The notes under the pieces are model-generated. The model saw only the letters and a program-made list of their open reading frames with translations. It ran no database searches and was not told the origin of the DNA. From Lithospermum erythrorhizon (taxonomy: Eukaryota > Streptophyta > Magnoliopsida > Boraginales > Boraginaceae), in contig JADFUC010000297.1 of assembly GCA_019722365.1 (NCBI GenBank), forward strand, positions 248,001-312,000: a DNA stretch of 64,000 nt. Reading direction: 5' to 3'. Both the position numbers and the translations under genes were made by a program. The number at the start of each line of letters is the position of its first letter. Within the stretch, counting starts at the first letter, position 1. Positions 37,861 through 49,743 of the stretch are shown piece after piece.

Positions 37861-40832
37861 TATGTGTAGAGATAGAATAAGATTTTTTTCAATGAGCTTT
37901 AGGAGTGAATTTATTCAAGCCCTCAGACTATACAATGCTGTAAGGTGGGGTTGATGATCAATAAAAATAATATATTGTGGCATTTGGATTGAATATTGAC
38001 ATTTCAAAAAAGTGATTGACAGATAAAGGTCTTTATTTTGAAGAGTTCGAACTGTAATAAGAGACTTCTAATGAGTTCATAAAGCCAGGTGAATATATAA
38101 TTATATATATAGAGCATAATAATAAGTAATGAAAAATTCATAAAGAATGTCGTTACACAAAAATGTGATCGACGATTCGAATTCCGATCCATTATCATCT
38201 TAATTAATACAGTAATGTGTCATTAATCACTTGAAAAGCATGCATGCACCAATGGTTTAATGACGGAAAAGCTTAAATGATCATTTTTAAATGATAAATT
38301 TCTGATATTTCTTTATCATTTATAATCCTATGTATACGACAGAAAACTTACAGTTTTTCCTATATTTTTTTGATGATTTTGGTAGTAGTGAACAATAAAA
38401 CAACCTAAATTGGCTGCATGGGATTTGAAGCTATTAGTTGGATGTTTGGAACTCGGAATAATATACATACAGTACAGTCAAGAAGTCATCAGAATTGTCC
38501 TGGATATAGCTCTAACTCATAAAAAGATTAAGTGATAAAATAAACAGTCCCCAATAACTTCGTGTGGTGTGGTGTGGGTTCAGTCAGCGTAAGTAGTAGA
38601 ATCTTGTATTAAAGTAGTTTAAAGGAAGGCTGAGTCATAAATGGGTTAGGCGTATCACGATTTCACATACTAGGTATAAGCTGAGCGAGTAGCGTAGGCA
38701 AGCTGAGATTGAGATTCAGCCTTTTAAAAATAATAGGAGTCATCTGGCTTTGAAGTTGAATTGCTGAAGATGATAAGAGATCAACAAGATCCAAGAGAAA
38801 GAAAAATGTTGATATACAAGTTCAAGTGTTACTTTAACCTCAAGGAAAAATACAAATTCCATGCAAAAGTTCAAATCTGCTTATCATAGTGCCTGTCCTC
38901 TACATGGAAAAGTTCTTGATTGATTTCTTTACCAATTTTGTTGATAAATGATGAATGCTATGAAAAGGAATCCATAGCACCTATTGGTAAAGAAGGAACA
39001 GTTATGTAATGCATACAAACCACATACAAAGTGCTAATGTACAATACTTCAACAGAATGCCAAGTTGCCAACATTATTGAAAGGTACATAGGCTACTAAT
39101 AGCCTAATACTCCTATATATGTCCCAAAAAGATTGTCCAGATAAACCACATAAAAAGGTACAATAACTCTAATAGATTGCAAGCTCTATTGAAAGGAACA
39201 TAAGCTAATATTAATTAATAATGCAAGATCATAGAGACGTACATATAAGAACTATATCTATCATTTCATTGTGACGATTGATAGCAGATATTAATACAGT
39301 GTAAGAGAAGAAAGAAGCGCTCATAGCCAGATGTTCTTACTTATTAGTGATGACCAGAAAATTTGAGAAAAGTCGAGAAGTATTATTCAATAAAATGAAG
39401 ATGTATTATTTACTTATTTTAATTTGATGAACAATGATAGTTACAAATGGACATATAAGAGACAGAGTTAGACAAAAAGAGTTAGACGGAAAAAGGTAAT
39501 TAAAGACGTCGTATACTTATATTTGTAGTCATCTCCACATACAAGACATGAATGGTGCTGAATGGTGATGCTTATTGCAAAATATTTGAAGAAATGCCAT
39601 CTATAATGTAATGCATTTTGGTCAATAAGAACATTTGAGTTTCTTTTTCATTTGGTATAATTTTAGATTCATTTTTCATTAATTAATCATAAAGATATTA
39701 AATATCGAATCTTGAACTAATATTAAGAAGTTAAAGATGTCGAAATACTAAATAAATTTCAATTGGAAATTTTAACAATTAAAGATACGTACCGGTTCAT
39801 CCTAGCTATTCATTGAATTATTTATTCATGTTTCTCTAGCTATTCATTGAATTCTTTATCTTGTACAAAGTTGCAATACTAGTCATCAAAAGAATTGTTT
39901 TGTAACATTTTTTCATTCCAAGATAAGGATATTCAAATTAGTAACCAATGGAGTGAAGACATAGCAAGCTACTTGGAACATAGAATCATACCTAGTCTCC
40001 AACAAGAGAGGTCACAAACAATGGAGCTGCACAAAAAGTTTTTTAATTTTAAATTACTGAAGATAACGAATGGAATAATTGATAGTAATAATATCATTTA
40101 TAATCTTGTTATTACACATATGAAAAGGATAATGTCAATATAATTTAGATGCTCAAAGTCTTTTGACTGTCTCCCTTTTTATTTTCCATAAAGCAATAAA
40201 GCATATAGCAACAATTTAATTATACGGAGGACCCATTTATTTTAAATCAGTGAAGTGTTTAATTATAAAAAATTAATATAGTCTACTTTTTCATGGGTGA
40301 TGTGTTTAAATAAGGGGCTCATGCTCATCAATTCTTTCAAAAAGAACCAACACTTTATGTTAAAAGGGCCATCAGCCTCTTCTTCAAAGGCTCCTTTTAT
40401 GTCAATTTTTTTTTTACGTACATCATGAATTAGATGATTACATCATAACTATTAACGGTGCACGATATTCATAATAATGCATGTTAGTAACTACTGAGGG
40501 GTAATAAGAGAAATGTACATAGGGAAACTGAGCAATAGATATCTTCAGTATCACATAGTGATTGAATATTGTTCATGAAAGAATACACCAAAGCTACTGG
40601 TAACAATTTCATACTGAACCTTACTTCTAATGAAATAGATACAGCAAGAAATACACTATTGCCACCACGCCACGTGACCGGAGGCCTCTCCCGGCCTGAC
40701 TATATGAGCATGGCAGCATATATAAGTCATATAACATTTGACCTACATGGAAACAAGTCAACTGTCAAGGACAACTATCGACCAATAGATAGGATTTTAA
40801 GTTGCAGTACCTTGATCCATTTTTCCCATCAC
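37861..40832. other. Intergenic region between GAUT1 and GA20ox
   Basis: It includes the GA20ox upstream region and, close to 40832, the presumed GAUT1 3' UTR. No gene is supported except for one exon-like frame at 39920-40060, listed separately. No clear promoter motif was fixed. Confidence 0.4.
39920..40060 (+). pseudogene. Exon-like fragment of unknown origin
   Basis: After an acceptor-like TTTTTTCATTCCAAG, an open frame encodes about 43 residues with a normal, charged composition, including NQWSEDIASYLEHRIIP and SLQQERSQTMELHKKFF. It then becomes AT-rich filler. I do not recognise the family and see no partner exons nearby. It may be a captured or dead gene fragment, or chance. Confidence 0.25.
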
Positions 40833-43800
40833 TCATTCACTCACTTTGCAGCCTCGAATATATGGATGATCGTATTTGATATACTTGCTCCAGTATGATC
40901 TATACTTTGTCATCGCCAACTCTAACCATGGTTTCATATTCCCATTATAGTGGATAACAGCTGCACGATCAATTTCCGCCCGGTCGATGCTTGGATTGTA
41001 ACCCAGGCCAAGTACATGCCAAGACTTATCAAGTGGATGTGTCAGCCCATAAAATGTGATCAACCCAGGAGGTAGAGTTCCAAGCTTCCAGAGAGCCCTA
41101 TCTTCATTCTAATCATAAACCAAAACAAAAAAGACAGGAACCAGGAAGATTATCTGTTAGTTCAGTTTCACTTCTCCAATTTCTATGCAATGATAAATAG
41201 TTGACTAGGGACAGAATCAGAAGATTGCATGACCATTAATTTCCTTCAAGAAAGCAACTTTGAACAGAATGTTAAAGGGGAAAGACAAACATATTTTTAG
41301 TTATACTCGTATTAAACTCATTTGTTAAACATATAAAAAATTAATTCTACTGGCACAGAGCACCACTAGCACAGCAAAGAACAGGAATAGGATAGTGTCA
41401 AATGTAATTTGAGGAGAACAGGATAATGCAAAGGAATAAAGAGTGACTTACCAAGTTCTGCCACTTGTGATAAATTCCAGTTATATCCTTCTTCTTCCAC
41501 TCCTTCAAGTCGAATATGTTCATCCCGTAGGCCCATCCACAAGCATTGGGATCAAAGTTCCTAGCAATATGGGGATTAGAGAAGTTCAAGTACTTGTCGA
41601 AACGATGAAAACTCTGTCCACAGGTTTCCACTGCACCGTTCACTTTTCCATGAAGATTTACTGCCCATAACCCAGTCAAGTCTTTCTGAACAACAATATC
41701 ATCATCAAGAAAAAGGATTTTGTCCAGCTTAGGATAAACCTCTGGCAGATAAAACCTGAGATGATTCAACATAGAAAGGTATTTCGGGTTTCTGTATTTC
41801 AAGTTCGATGATCCAGAAGATGTTGCCTGAGCAGCCTTAAAATAGTACTCTTTCATGGTAGCAGACTCTAGTTGACGCAGAACTGGACAATATGAAGAGT
41901 TAAGCCATTTGAATTCATCAACATTTTCTACATGGATGGTAGCTTTTCCAGGAGGATTCAAGATAAACCACATATTCATTGCGCCAAAATTCAATTTATC
42001 AGTAACAAGATGGAAAACATGCTTCTCGGGTTCCTGCATTAATGAGAAACCTTTCTCAGAATTAAATTTGTACAAATAGTATACATGGCCATATCCTAGA
42101 ATGAAGAACGTATCAAGGACAAAGAATATCTCTGTAATTTTATTAAAGCATATCTCTGTAAAAATATATATCACAGGGACAAAGAATATATCTGTAATAT
42201 GTATCACATGGACAAAGAATACCTTAGCATTCCTGATGGTAGAGTTAACAACAACAGAGGCAGCAAGGACATTATCAGAGAAGAGGGCATAGTGGTACAG
42301 CTTCGGATTCTCTAAATTCTCACTTCTGGGAAAATTTCTTTTCTCAGGTGGAAGGAGATAATAATCAATAGTCAAACGCAATGACAGGCAATGAATTCCA
42401 TTTGGAATGGTCTTGGCAGCCATCTGGCTCAGGAATGTACTCTGCTTTTTCAGGCTCGGACTTACTTTTCGTCACAGACTGAAAAAAAGACATAGCTCTT
42501 AACTTGCCAGTAACAAGGTTGCAGTCATATAATTGTTCTTTGGCTTTGGATAGAGGCATCCATAAAAACTCTGTTTTCTCGGGAGCACAACATATAGATG
42601 TATAATTTGAAGATAAATCCATAAGTAGATTGTTAGAAGATATGTAGTACCTGTGTTGTAAATCAAAATCAGCAGTTGCTTCTCCTAATGCCCGTTGACT
42701 TTCTTTGAGCTGATTCCGTAGTTCTACCGCTAACTCGTGCTTCTTTTTCATTTCTGTTATGCTTATATATACCCTTGCCATTATCATTTGATCCCGTATA
42801 AGACGCACATTTGAATCAGAATTCTCATTCTCATTTTCTTTCCTCCATATACTATATCTTCCTAGTACTGCAGAGTCGACTGACTTTGAACGTTCAATAG
42901 CCGCAGTTTCTAGCTTTGCAGTAACTTCATCATCATGTTTCATTAAATCAGCAGCACGCTTCTCTCTTCTTTTTTCTCTTAGTTGCTACAGAGTACCAAA
43001 ACACGACATGATTATAACTTAAAAGGTGATAGAGATACTATCCTAGTTGTAATTAATTATTAGGTTTGACCAAAAAAAAAAAATCACACCGTAGTGAGCA
43101 AAAACTAACTCTGATGATTATACTTACCCTTCTTGCATCTTTAGCAGGTGAATCAAGAAATTGAGGATGATCCTCTGCAAGAAAAAACCTCAATGGACTT
43201 AGCATGACAAGGAAGTATTTACTATCTTTAAGTAGTTGTAAAAATATAATACCGCTTAAGTTATCCTCCTTTTTGCTGCTAAAAGTCCCAAGTTTGATAT
43301 TCGCAGTACTTTGAATTGCCTTAAAATAGGCCAAGACCAACAAGAAGAAAATCAGCAGAGAATAACTTGTGATAACCTCATATCTAAAAAATTAGAGACA
43401 TACATCGGGTCTTCAAGCCTAACCTCAGATGTAGTGCCATCTTTTAAAGCTGTTTCTTGGCCAAAAAGTTTCCAAGAAGCGGGCAAACTATTTTTGTTGA
43501 AAAAGTCAGTACTCAAAGGCCCTAAATCATCTGTGCTGGCCTTGATAACATCAATCACCTAAAACAGAACTGAAATGTGTAAATTGCGAACAAGAAAGAG
43601 CAAAAAACATGTGAAAAAATTGAGGATCAAGCACATTTACTAGCCACTGAACTCATGAAACTATCTACTTAGGACCAAGACATGCCTCACGTTTCAATAG
43701 TGATCTAACTTGCTGCAGTGCCAACCTCTCTCTCCAATCTAAATCCTGCATGAGAAATTATTATTCAGCATCCTCCACTGCATGATCATTTCAAACAACA

Positions 43801-45474
43801 TCACTAACATAGAATCTCAGTTGGTTATGATGGAAACAAAAACAAGAAGGTACTTTAACAATAATGTGTATTTGATTGGGTATTCTCAACCAAGTCAAGA
43901 AAGAAGTGACTATCTAACTTATCATTGCATCTCTTAGAAAAATTCATCATCTGTGAATTGAACCGAGAGAGGAGACTTTTACTTCGAAATTTGAATTGAA
44001 GGAGAAATTCCTCTAATTCATTGTCCATTTCTTTCAAATGGAGCTTTACAGCTAATGCTAATTGAAAGCCTCTGCCAAATAAATGCCGGGCTATAAAAGA
44101 ATGGTACCTGTTTCCCTGAGCTTCTTGGGAATCCTTGATCTGGAAAGTATTAAGTGTTTAGTTAGTAGGGACAAGTCACAATACGGGCAGGAAATACACA
44201 AATATGTTTATATTACACTATTCCCAGGGTGTAGATCATTGCGTATTGCGGATACAACTAAATTAAAGCTACATAACCCCTTCTAATTATCACAAAATCT
44301 AATCAAGCATAATCTATTCCCAGGGTGTATGTGATTGGGTGTACTTATTTGTTCGCACAGGTGCTATGTATCAATCAAGTAATGATAGATACAAAACAAT
44401 GGGACACCCTTAGAACTATCATTCCAATTCAATGGATACCATTAAAGATTATAGCTTTGTTTAACTCGGTTTATTGCATAGTGAACAACTCAAGTAGTGT
44501 TGGAGGCTACTAAATGAAAAGTGCATACAATTTCAAGCGAAAATAGCTTAAGGTTAATTATATTTTTCATTCAACATTAAAACGCTCGAAAAATCCCCCG
44601 AACTTCAACACCAGCTTATTCTACACAAACATTTACAGCTTGAAGACATGTGACAAAGTACATTAACATCAGGAATGTTTGAATCAGATTCACATAAATA
44701 TCATACCAGAGAAAATGCATATACTAACCAAAATAATACTACCTCCATCCCTAAAAGATTGTCTACTACTCCACTTTAATTTTCAAAAGATGAAATTAAC
44801 AACTTTGTAACATTGATAGACACACATAACTCGATTTTGAATCAAATTATTATATAAAGTACTACGTAGTAGATAGTATATCTTTCACTCGTCAAAATAA
44901 TTGACGTTTGGCTTTTGAGTGAGCTGAGCATCGGTGTGGTCTTCGTTATTTTTAAAAATATAAAAATTTATATAATTGGATTCGTCTTTAAAATCTGATT
45001 TTTAATAATATAATTAAGAGTAATTGAAAGGAGTAATTCACTCTTAGTCAATGCGGAAACAGCCAGATTGCATACAATCCAATCCCTCTTAACGTTAACG
45101 GAATACTAAACTACATTAAAAATACTAGCACATATATTATACGAACACATAGAATGGTTGTTTTCGTTATATTTACAGTTTTGTCCCTTTAAAGTTTCGA
45201 TTTTTTGATATAAGTTTTTATTTTTTACAAAAATGATCGGCTTTATATTGTCTGAGAATCACGGTGACTATAATATAATTAAAATTAAAAAGTGGACAAT
45301 GATTTTGGGACAGAGTAAGTACGAACCAGTAGGGGTGGAAGTGTAGAGTCTTGGAGCAGCGAAAAAAAGGAAGAGAAAGCAAAATATGAGAATAGGAATA
45401 GGGAAGCGATTTGATCCAGTTTTACGAGCCCTGTGGATGAGCGTACCCGACGATAATCCTCTCTTCAACGCCAT
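40833..45474 (-). CDS. GAUT1: GAUT1-type galacturonosyltransferase, 10 exons, probably carrying a lesion
   Basis: This is a Golgi type II membrane glycosyltransferase (family GT8) that extends homogalacturonan, the pectin backbone. Minus-strand exons: 45474-45327, 44139-44108, 43745-43686, 43558-43424, 43319-43253, 43174-43128, 42985-42651, 42587-42223, 42033-41452, 41108-40833. It starts MALKRGLSSG and has one membrane segment at about 24-41. DLDWRERLALQ and AIERSKSVDSAVLG mark the stem. The catalytic domain has FLDDDIVVQKDL, GAVETCGQSFHRFDKYL, WAYGMN, LGLGYNPS and HYNGNMKPW. Three oddities stand out: exon 3 has a GC donor, exon 8 has TG where the acceptor AG should be, and exon 8 is one base too long after GKLRAM, so the sum is 2047 nt, not a multiple of 3. 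As read, it would stop early. It may be a recent pseudogene, or the assembly may be wrong there. The family call is firm. Confidence 0.88.
42034..42222 (-). other. GAUT1 intron 8: 189 nt, in frame, no stop codon
   Basis: The intron is exactly 63 codons long and open in the frame of the flanking exons, so its retention would add 63 residues instead of ending the protein. It contains three rough copies of a motif like GGACAAAGAATATCTCTGTA, read on the plus strand at about 42117, 42177 and 42210. This resembles an exitron, but no evidence of retention is available. Confidence 0.6.
43855..44078 (-). other. Coding-like open frame inside GAUT1 intron 2
   Basis: Between exons 2 and 3 of GAUT1, an open frame of about 74 codons encodes a charged, Leu-rich sequence with words such as KLHLKEMDNELEEFLLQF and SLLSRFNSQMMNFSKR. 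It follows an acceptor-like TTTATAG at about 44090. I do not recognise it, and exons 2 and 3 of GAUT1 join in phase without it. It may be a captured gene fragment or chance. Confidence 0.2.
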
Positions 45475-46911
45475 TTACCTAACAAATCAAACTCATTAAC
45501 AAGATTATTACTCATTTATATGGAGGATTTCGAGATTAATACTTTGAGAATACTATATCAATGTGTTCGATTGTTTTAACTTGTTCAAAGTGTAGCAATC
45601 AATTAATTTTGGATAATTTATTTCATGTCTTTCATATTTTTTAATCTCTTTTCGATCTTTATAACACCGTTCGCTTAGATGTATATATCTCATAAAACAA
45701 CGTCTTTCTCTTTCTGCGTTATTTTAGATGTATATATTCCAATAAACTCTTTTCGATCTTACATCTTTCTCTACGTTCTATTTGGTCTTATATATTTCCG
45801 TTGGAATGACAGCCGATGCTTCATGTTTGGTAAAAAATATGAAAGGAAGAAATGGTAATTCTTCATTTAGCGTGCCTTTTAAGTGTAAACCATAATCGAC
45901 AAAGGCTTAGGTGTGAATTTAGGTAAGAAGTGTTAGTGCAGGGAGAATCGAAGCCTCGTCTTGTGGTGAGAAAGTGTTTATTGGAGAATCAGGCATAAGT
46001 GTGATAAACTAGAGTAAGAAAGTGTTGGTAAAGGGAGAATCGAGGCTGCTTCGGCCCGCGATCATCGGCTATCTATTCCACCAACTTATCCATCTTTATA
46101 GGTGCTTGTCTCTTGTTCCTTAGAAATAGGTTTTATCGCTCATTTGTTACTACATAGTTTCTCACTTCTTAATGGGTGCTTCAGACGGCTTCTAACATGA
46201 CTATGCCTACCACAAGCAATTATCTCAAATTTTATTCCTCAGTTACTTAACAGCTCCTTACTCTCTCTCTCTCTTATCACTTCATTATATAATTTATAAG
46301 TGAGTCTTCTTATAACACTCTTAATTACCGACAACTCATACTCTCTCTCATCGCCTCATTTATAATTTTATAAGTGAGTCTCTTCAACTATAACATTCTT
46401 AATTACCAAACATCTTATGTACATGCTATTTCACTATCCAACAATTTAATTCTATCACATAGCTCACTGAAAACATCTAATTTCATAATGCATTTTTTTT
46501 TAATTTGTCGTTGAAGCCTCTAGCATTTAATTACCTATCGTTAAATTTGATAATAGACATTAGTCAAGAATTTCACTCCCACCAATCATAAAAGTATTTT
46601 TAATTTTTATGAACTACTAATAATGTAGTAAAATCATGTAAAAATTCAAAATGTAAGTTAAGTTGTGACATTGTCATAACAAAGAGGCGATTGATTGATA
46701 ACGACTTCCACCCTTCTCCAAATAACAATGTTTTGCAAGCTGTCTTAATTGCTCTTAACTAATACTTCTGCGGAAATCAGATTAAGTTTACACAACCTCT
46801 AATTTCCAAACAGATGGATTCAGAAATCCAGCATTGTACGAATTACACATCGACGACTAGATAAAGCATTCTACTCTGAAACCATCCGGAGATCTTGATC
46901 ATACCAACATT
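45475..46911. other. Intergenic region between SAP18 and GAUT1
   Basis: It contains the GAUT1 promoter side and the presumed SAP18 3' UTR. A CT-rich tandem duplication lies at 46260-46412. At 45930-46050 the words AAGTGTT and GGGAGAATCGA recur twice. No gene, and in particular no MADS-box frame, is present. Confidence 0.5.
46260..46412. repeat. Two-copy tandem duplication, unit about 75 bp
   Basis: Both copies contain ACTCTCTCTC, then TCATTATATAATTTATAAGT or a close variant, then GAGTCT and AACACTCTTAATTACC-like text. The copies differ by small indels. Confidence 0.7.
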
Positions 46912-49743
46912 TCACTGAAACCTGATTGCCACATCAAGGTAATCTCCAATCTGCAAGTGCAAGTTATTAAAAATTTGATGTCAACTGAAGAATCGGCTCT
47001 GTTTACAATAATGATTCTTACCTGAAAGTCTAGGTCACCCAACGCCTTGCTGCCATCGTCTGGCCGTCTTGGATTTGGATATGAATAAGTCATACCCACC
47101 TTCACATAGAAAAGAGAAGATTCCAACATGAGGATAAATTGGTGTGCCCGGCATGTAAAATGGGAATATGCATTCAGTAAAGCAATCAGTTAAAATTAAT
47201 TCAAGGCATAGAATACGTTTGAACAGGAGTTAAAATCCAGGTTAAGTTGTTCAAACAGGAGTTCTGATACAAGATCTTCAAGTGAGCAAATCATAGGTGG
47301 TCAAGGTTAGGTTGTTCAAACAGGAGTTACGATACAAGATCTTCCATTGGGAGGTTCAAAGTGGTAATACAAATTCTTGGTTAATTTACTCTGTTGGAGG
47401 TTTTTTATGCTAAGCAGGTGTTTGTGCAGGAGCATGTGTATGTGTAAGGGAAGGGGACTCTTTCACCACAAATCATCCAAGTTTATCAAGATATACAAAA
47501 GTAAGAGATAGAATAGCAGAACAAGAGAGAGAACCTCTTTCACCACAAAACGCCCAAGTTTATCAGGATAGACAAAAGCAAAAGATAGAACAGCATCCCT
47601 TCTTCTTGCTTCAGGATCTACCTCTTTAACCTGTAAAACCGACAAAACAAGATAAGATGGGTGCCAATTTGCCAAACAATGCAACTGGTACAAAATCAAA
47701 TGAGAGTTGACAGTCTTGGCACATATAATTATAGTTTCCATGAAACCAATACGTACTAAATATCATAGAAAATCAATTATTAATAAGTTCTAGAGCCCCT
47801 TTATTTTTTGTTGGCTTGGCATTTGAAACTAGCTTATGAAAACTTCTTTCCAAAGTCCAGTAAACCAAGTATACAAACTCACAAATAACTGTAATAGTGT
47901 ACATGAGCAATAGTGCTAAAGCTGAGCTATTTAATGCTAGTCAATCTATCTGCCCACCAAACTACAATGATAGTATGACTGAGGCCTTTGGTTCACTGTT
48001 GATAACAAGCACGAGAAAAAGCTTTCTTAAATTATACTCATACATTGTTATTAACACAACAATAACAGTCATAAGCAGCCCCTACACATAATTAAGTTAG
48101 TTCTCCATCCCAGACTCCCAGATGCATTTTCCACTCAGAAATTTGGAAACATGATGAATAACTCTAACATTGATGAAGAGCAGTCACTTATTACATACAA
48201 CATGCCCCAATGCCTTTAAAAGGCTCCTGCCAAAGCGTGGTAAGGGGGGTACGCAGCCTTACCTTTTGATAACAGGGAGACTATTTCCGAATTGGCCTAA
48301 TACACACAGTGTTTATTGTCTTCTTGAGATTTAAAACGTAACAAGAGATCTAGTGCACATAATGTAGACATGTAAATCATACCAGATCAGTCAGTTCACG
48401 CAGGGTAGCGTCCATCCATGTATAAATTTGGACCTCATCTTTGGGCTCTTTGCCTCTCTCCTTAAAATCTGCAGAAGTATGGTGCCCTCCAGCCTGTATT
48501 TCACGAATAATTCAACCTTCAACATGTGTACTCAAGAATGAAGTAAAAATAATGATGAGGCATATAGCAAATTCCATTTATAGATTAAGAAATGGCTAAC
48601 AAGTTGATGTCTATGTTTAAATTTGACTAATCGTACAGAGACCAAAGGATGATTGAGCTAGATAACTCAAGGTAACGAACAAAACAATGCTTGTTTGGAA
48701 CTTTGGATGAAAGAATACGTTTACAAGGAATCTACAAATTCACAACATGTTTGTACCTTGGTGAAAACGCGAAGCAGCAAAGGACAGGTCTGCATTAAAG
48801 AAAATATATAGAACATTAATCGAACTTCATAACAAATACAATACAATGTTGAAGCCTTTGAAAAAGTTAGGATGTTATAAGCCAAGGTATATCTAATCAC
48901 AAGCAATCATCAATAATAAACTTAGGTTTTATTCGAATGACCTAGTTGATTATTTTATCTCTAACAAACTTTGGTTCGACCATGTTTCGTCACTAACTAA
49001 TTAATAATTTCACCCACGATACAACATACTCCCTCCATCCCAAATTAATGATCACATTTGACTTTTTTGGGTCAAACTTCGAAAATTTTGACCATGAATT
49101 CTTATTAGCCGATAAAAAATAATATAGTATGTGGGATCTTATTAGATTCGTTTCAATATATATTTTTGAAATATCAACTAGAAATATTTACGTTTGAAGC
49201 CGTGTCTTGGAGAGATCATGATTTAGGGATGGAGGGAGTACTAATTTAAGTATTCCACACATATTATAACATTGAAATCCTAATTTACTATAAAAAGGTA
49301 CTACCTCAATCCTACGAAGATTGCCAAATTTAAACTCAATTAATTGCATATATGTTGTACAATATTTGGTTTAAAATACATCAAATGTTAACATCTTAAA
49401 TGAAATTTTCTATCAACATGAAAATTTCGATTCAAATCGAACTTATGTGCAGACTACAAAATTTGTTAATTATAACTACGGAGTATATGAAATTATGCAA
49501 CTTGTCCACATAAAAGTCCACTAGTCGAGTAGAAGTATATAACAATACACCTCCTTTTAATCTAATACTTAACAAACTAAGCTATATAATAAAATGAAAA
49601 ATAGCTAGGAAGGGGTGGGGGGGTGGGGGGACCTTTTCACGATCGACGGGTTGAGGTCGAGGAGCGTTTCTGAAGGGAGGGGGAGGGAGGCCGCGGCCGC
49701 CAGGTGGCAGAGTTCTACCAGGTCTTCTTCCAACTTCCGCCAT
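46912..49743 (-). CDS. SAP18: SAP18, Sin3/ASAP complex subunit, 6 exons, 155 aa
   Basis: This is a small ubiquitin-fold protein of the Sin3-HDAC co-repressor and of the RNA-processing ASAP complex, acting in the nucleus. Minus-strand exons are 49743-49633, 48789-48757, 48493-48383, 47630-47535, 47099-47022 and 46950-46912. All are in phase 0 and the sum is 468 nt, close to the 152 residues of the Arabidopsis protein. Residues 1-33 are rich in Pro, Arg and Gly. Then come VDREK, TCPLLLRVFTK, AGGHHTSADF, GKEPKDEVQIYTWMDATLRE, LSFAFVYPDK and IGDYLDVAI, all family hallmarks. The ATG at 49743 is chosen because it gives the expected short basic N-terminus; its first exon is GC-rich, unlike its surroundings. 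In Arabidopsis, SAP18 binds MADS factors such as AGL24 to bring in deacetylases. Intron 1 holds a complete Stowaway-like MITE. Confidence 0.95.
49029..49238. mobile_element. Stowaway-like MITE, 210 bp, complete, TA target duplication
   Basis: It starts CTCCCTCCATCCCAAATTAA and ends TTAGGGATGGAGGGAG, so the ends are inverted repeats. TA lies on each side (49027-49028 and 49239-49240). These features define Tc1/mariner-derived Stowaway MITEs. It is within SAP18 intron 1. Confidence 0.88.

Noticed and set aside
40569..40898. Plus-strand open frame of 109 codons
   Set aside because: It overlaps the last GAUT1 exon on the other strand, is AT-biased in composition and has no family motif.
44739..44885. 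CTCCATCCCTAAAAGATTGT, a MITE-like end in GAUT1 intron 1
   Set aside because: Only one end is visible and no matching inverted end or TA duplication was found.
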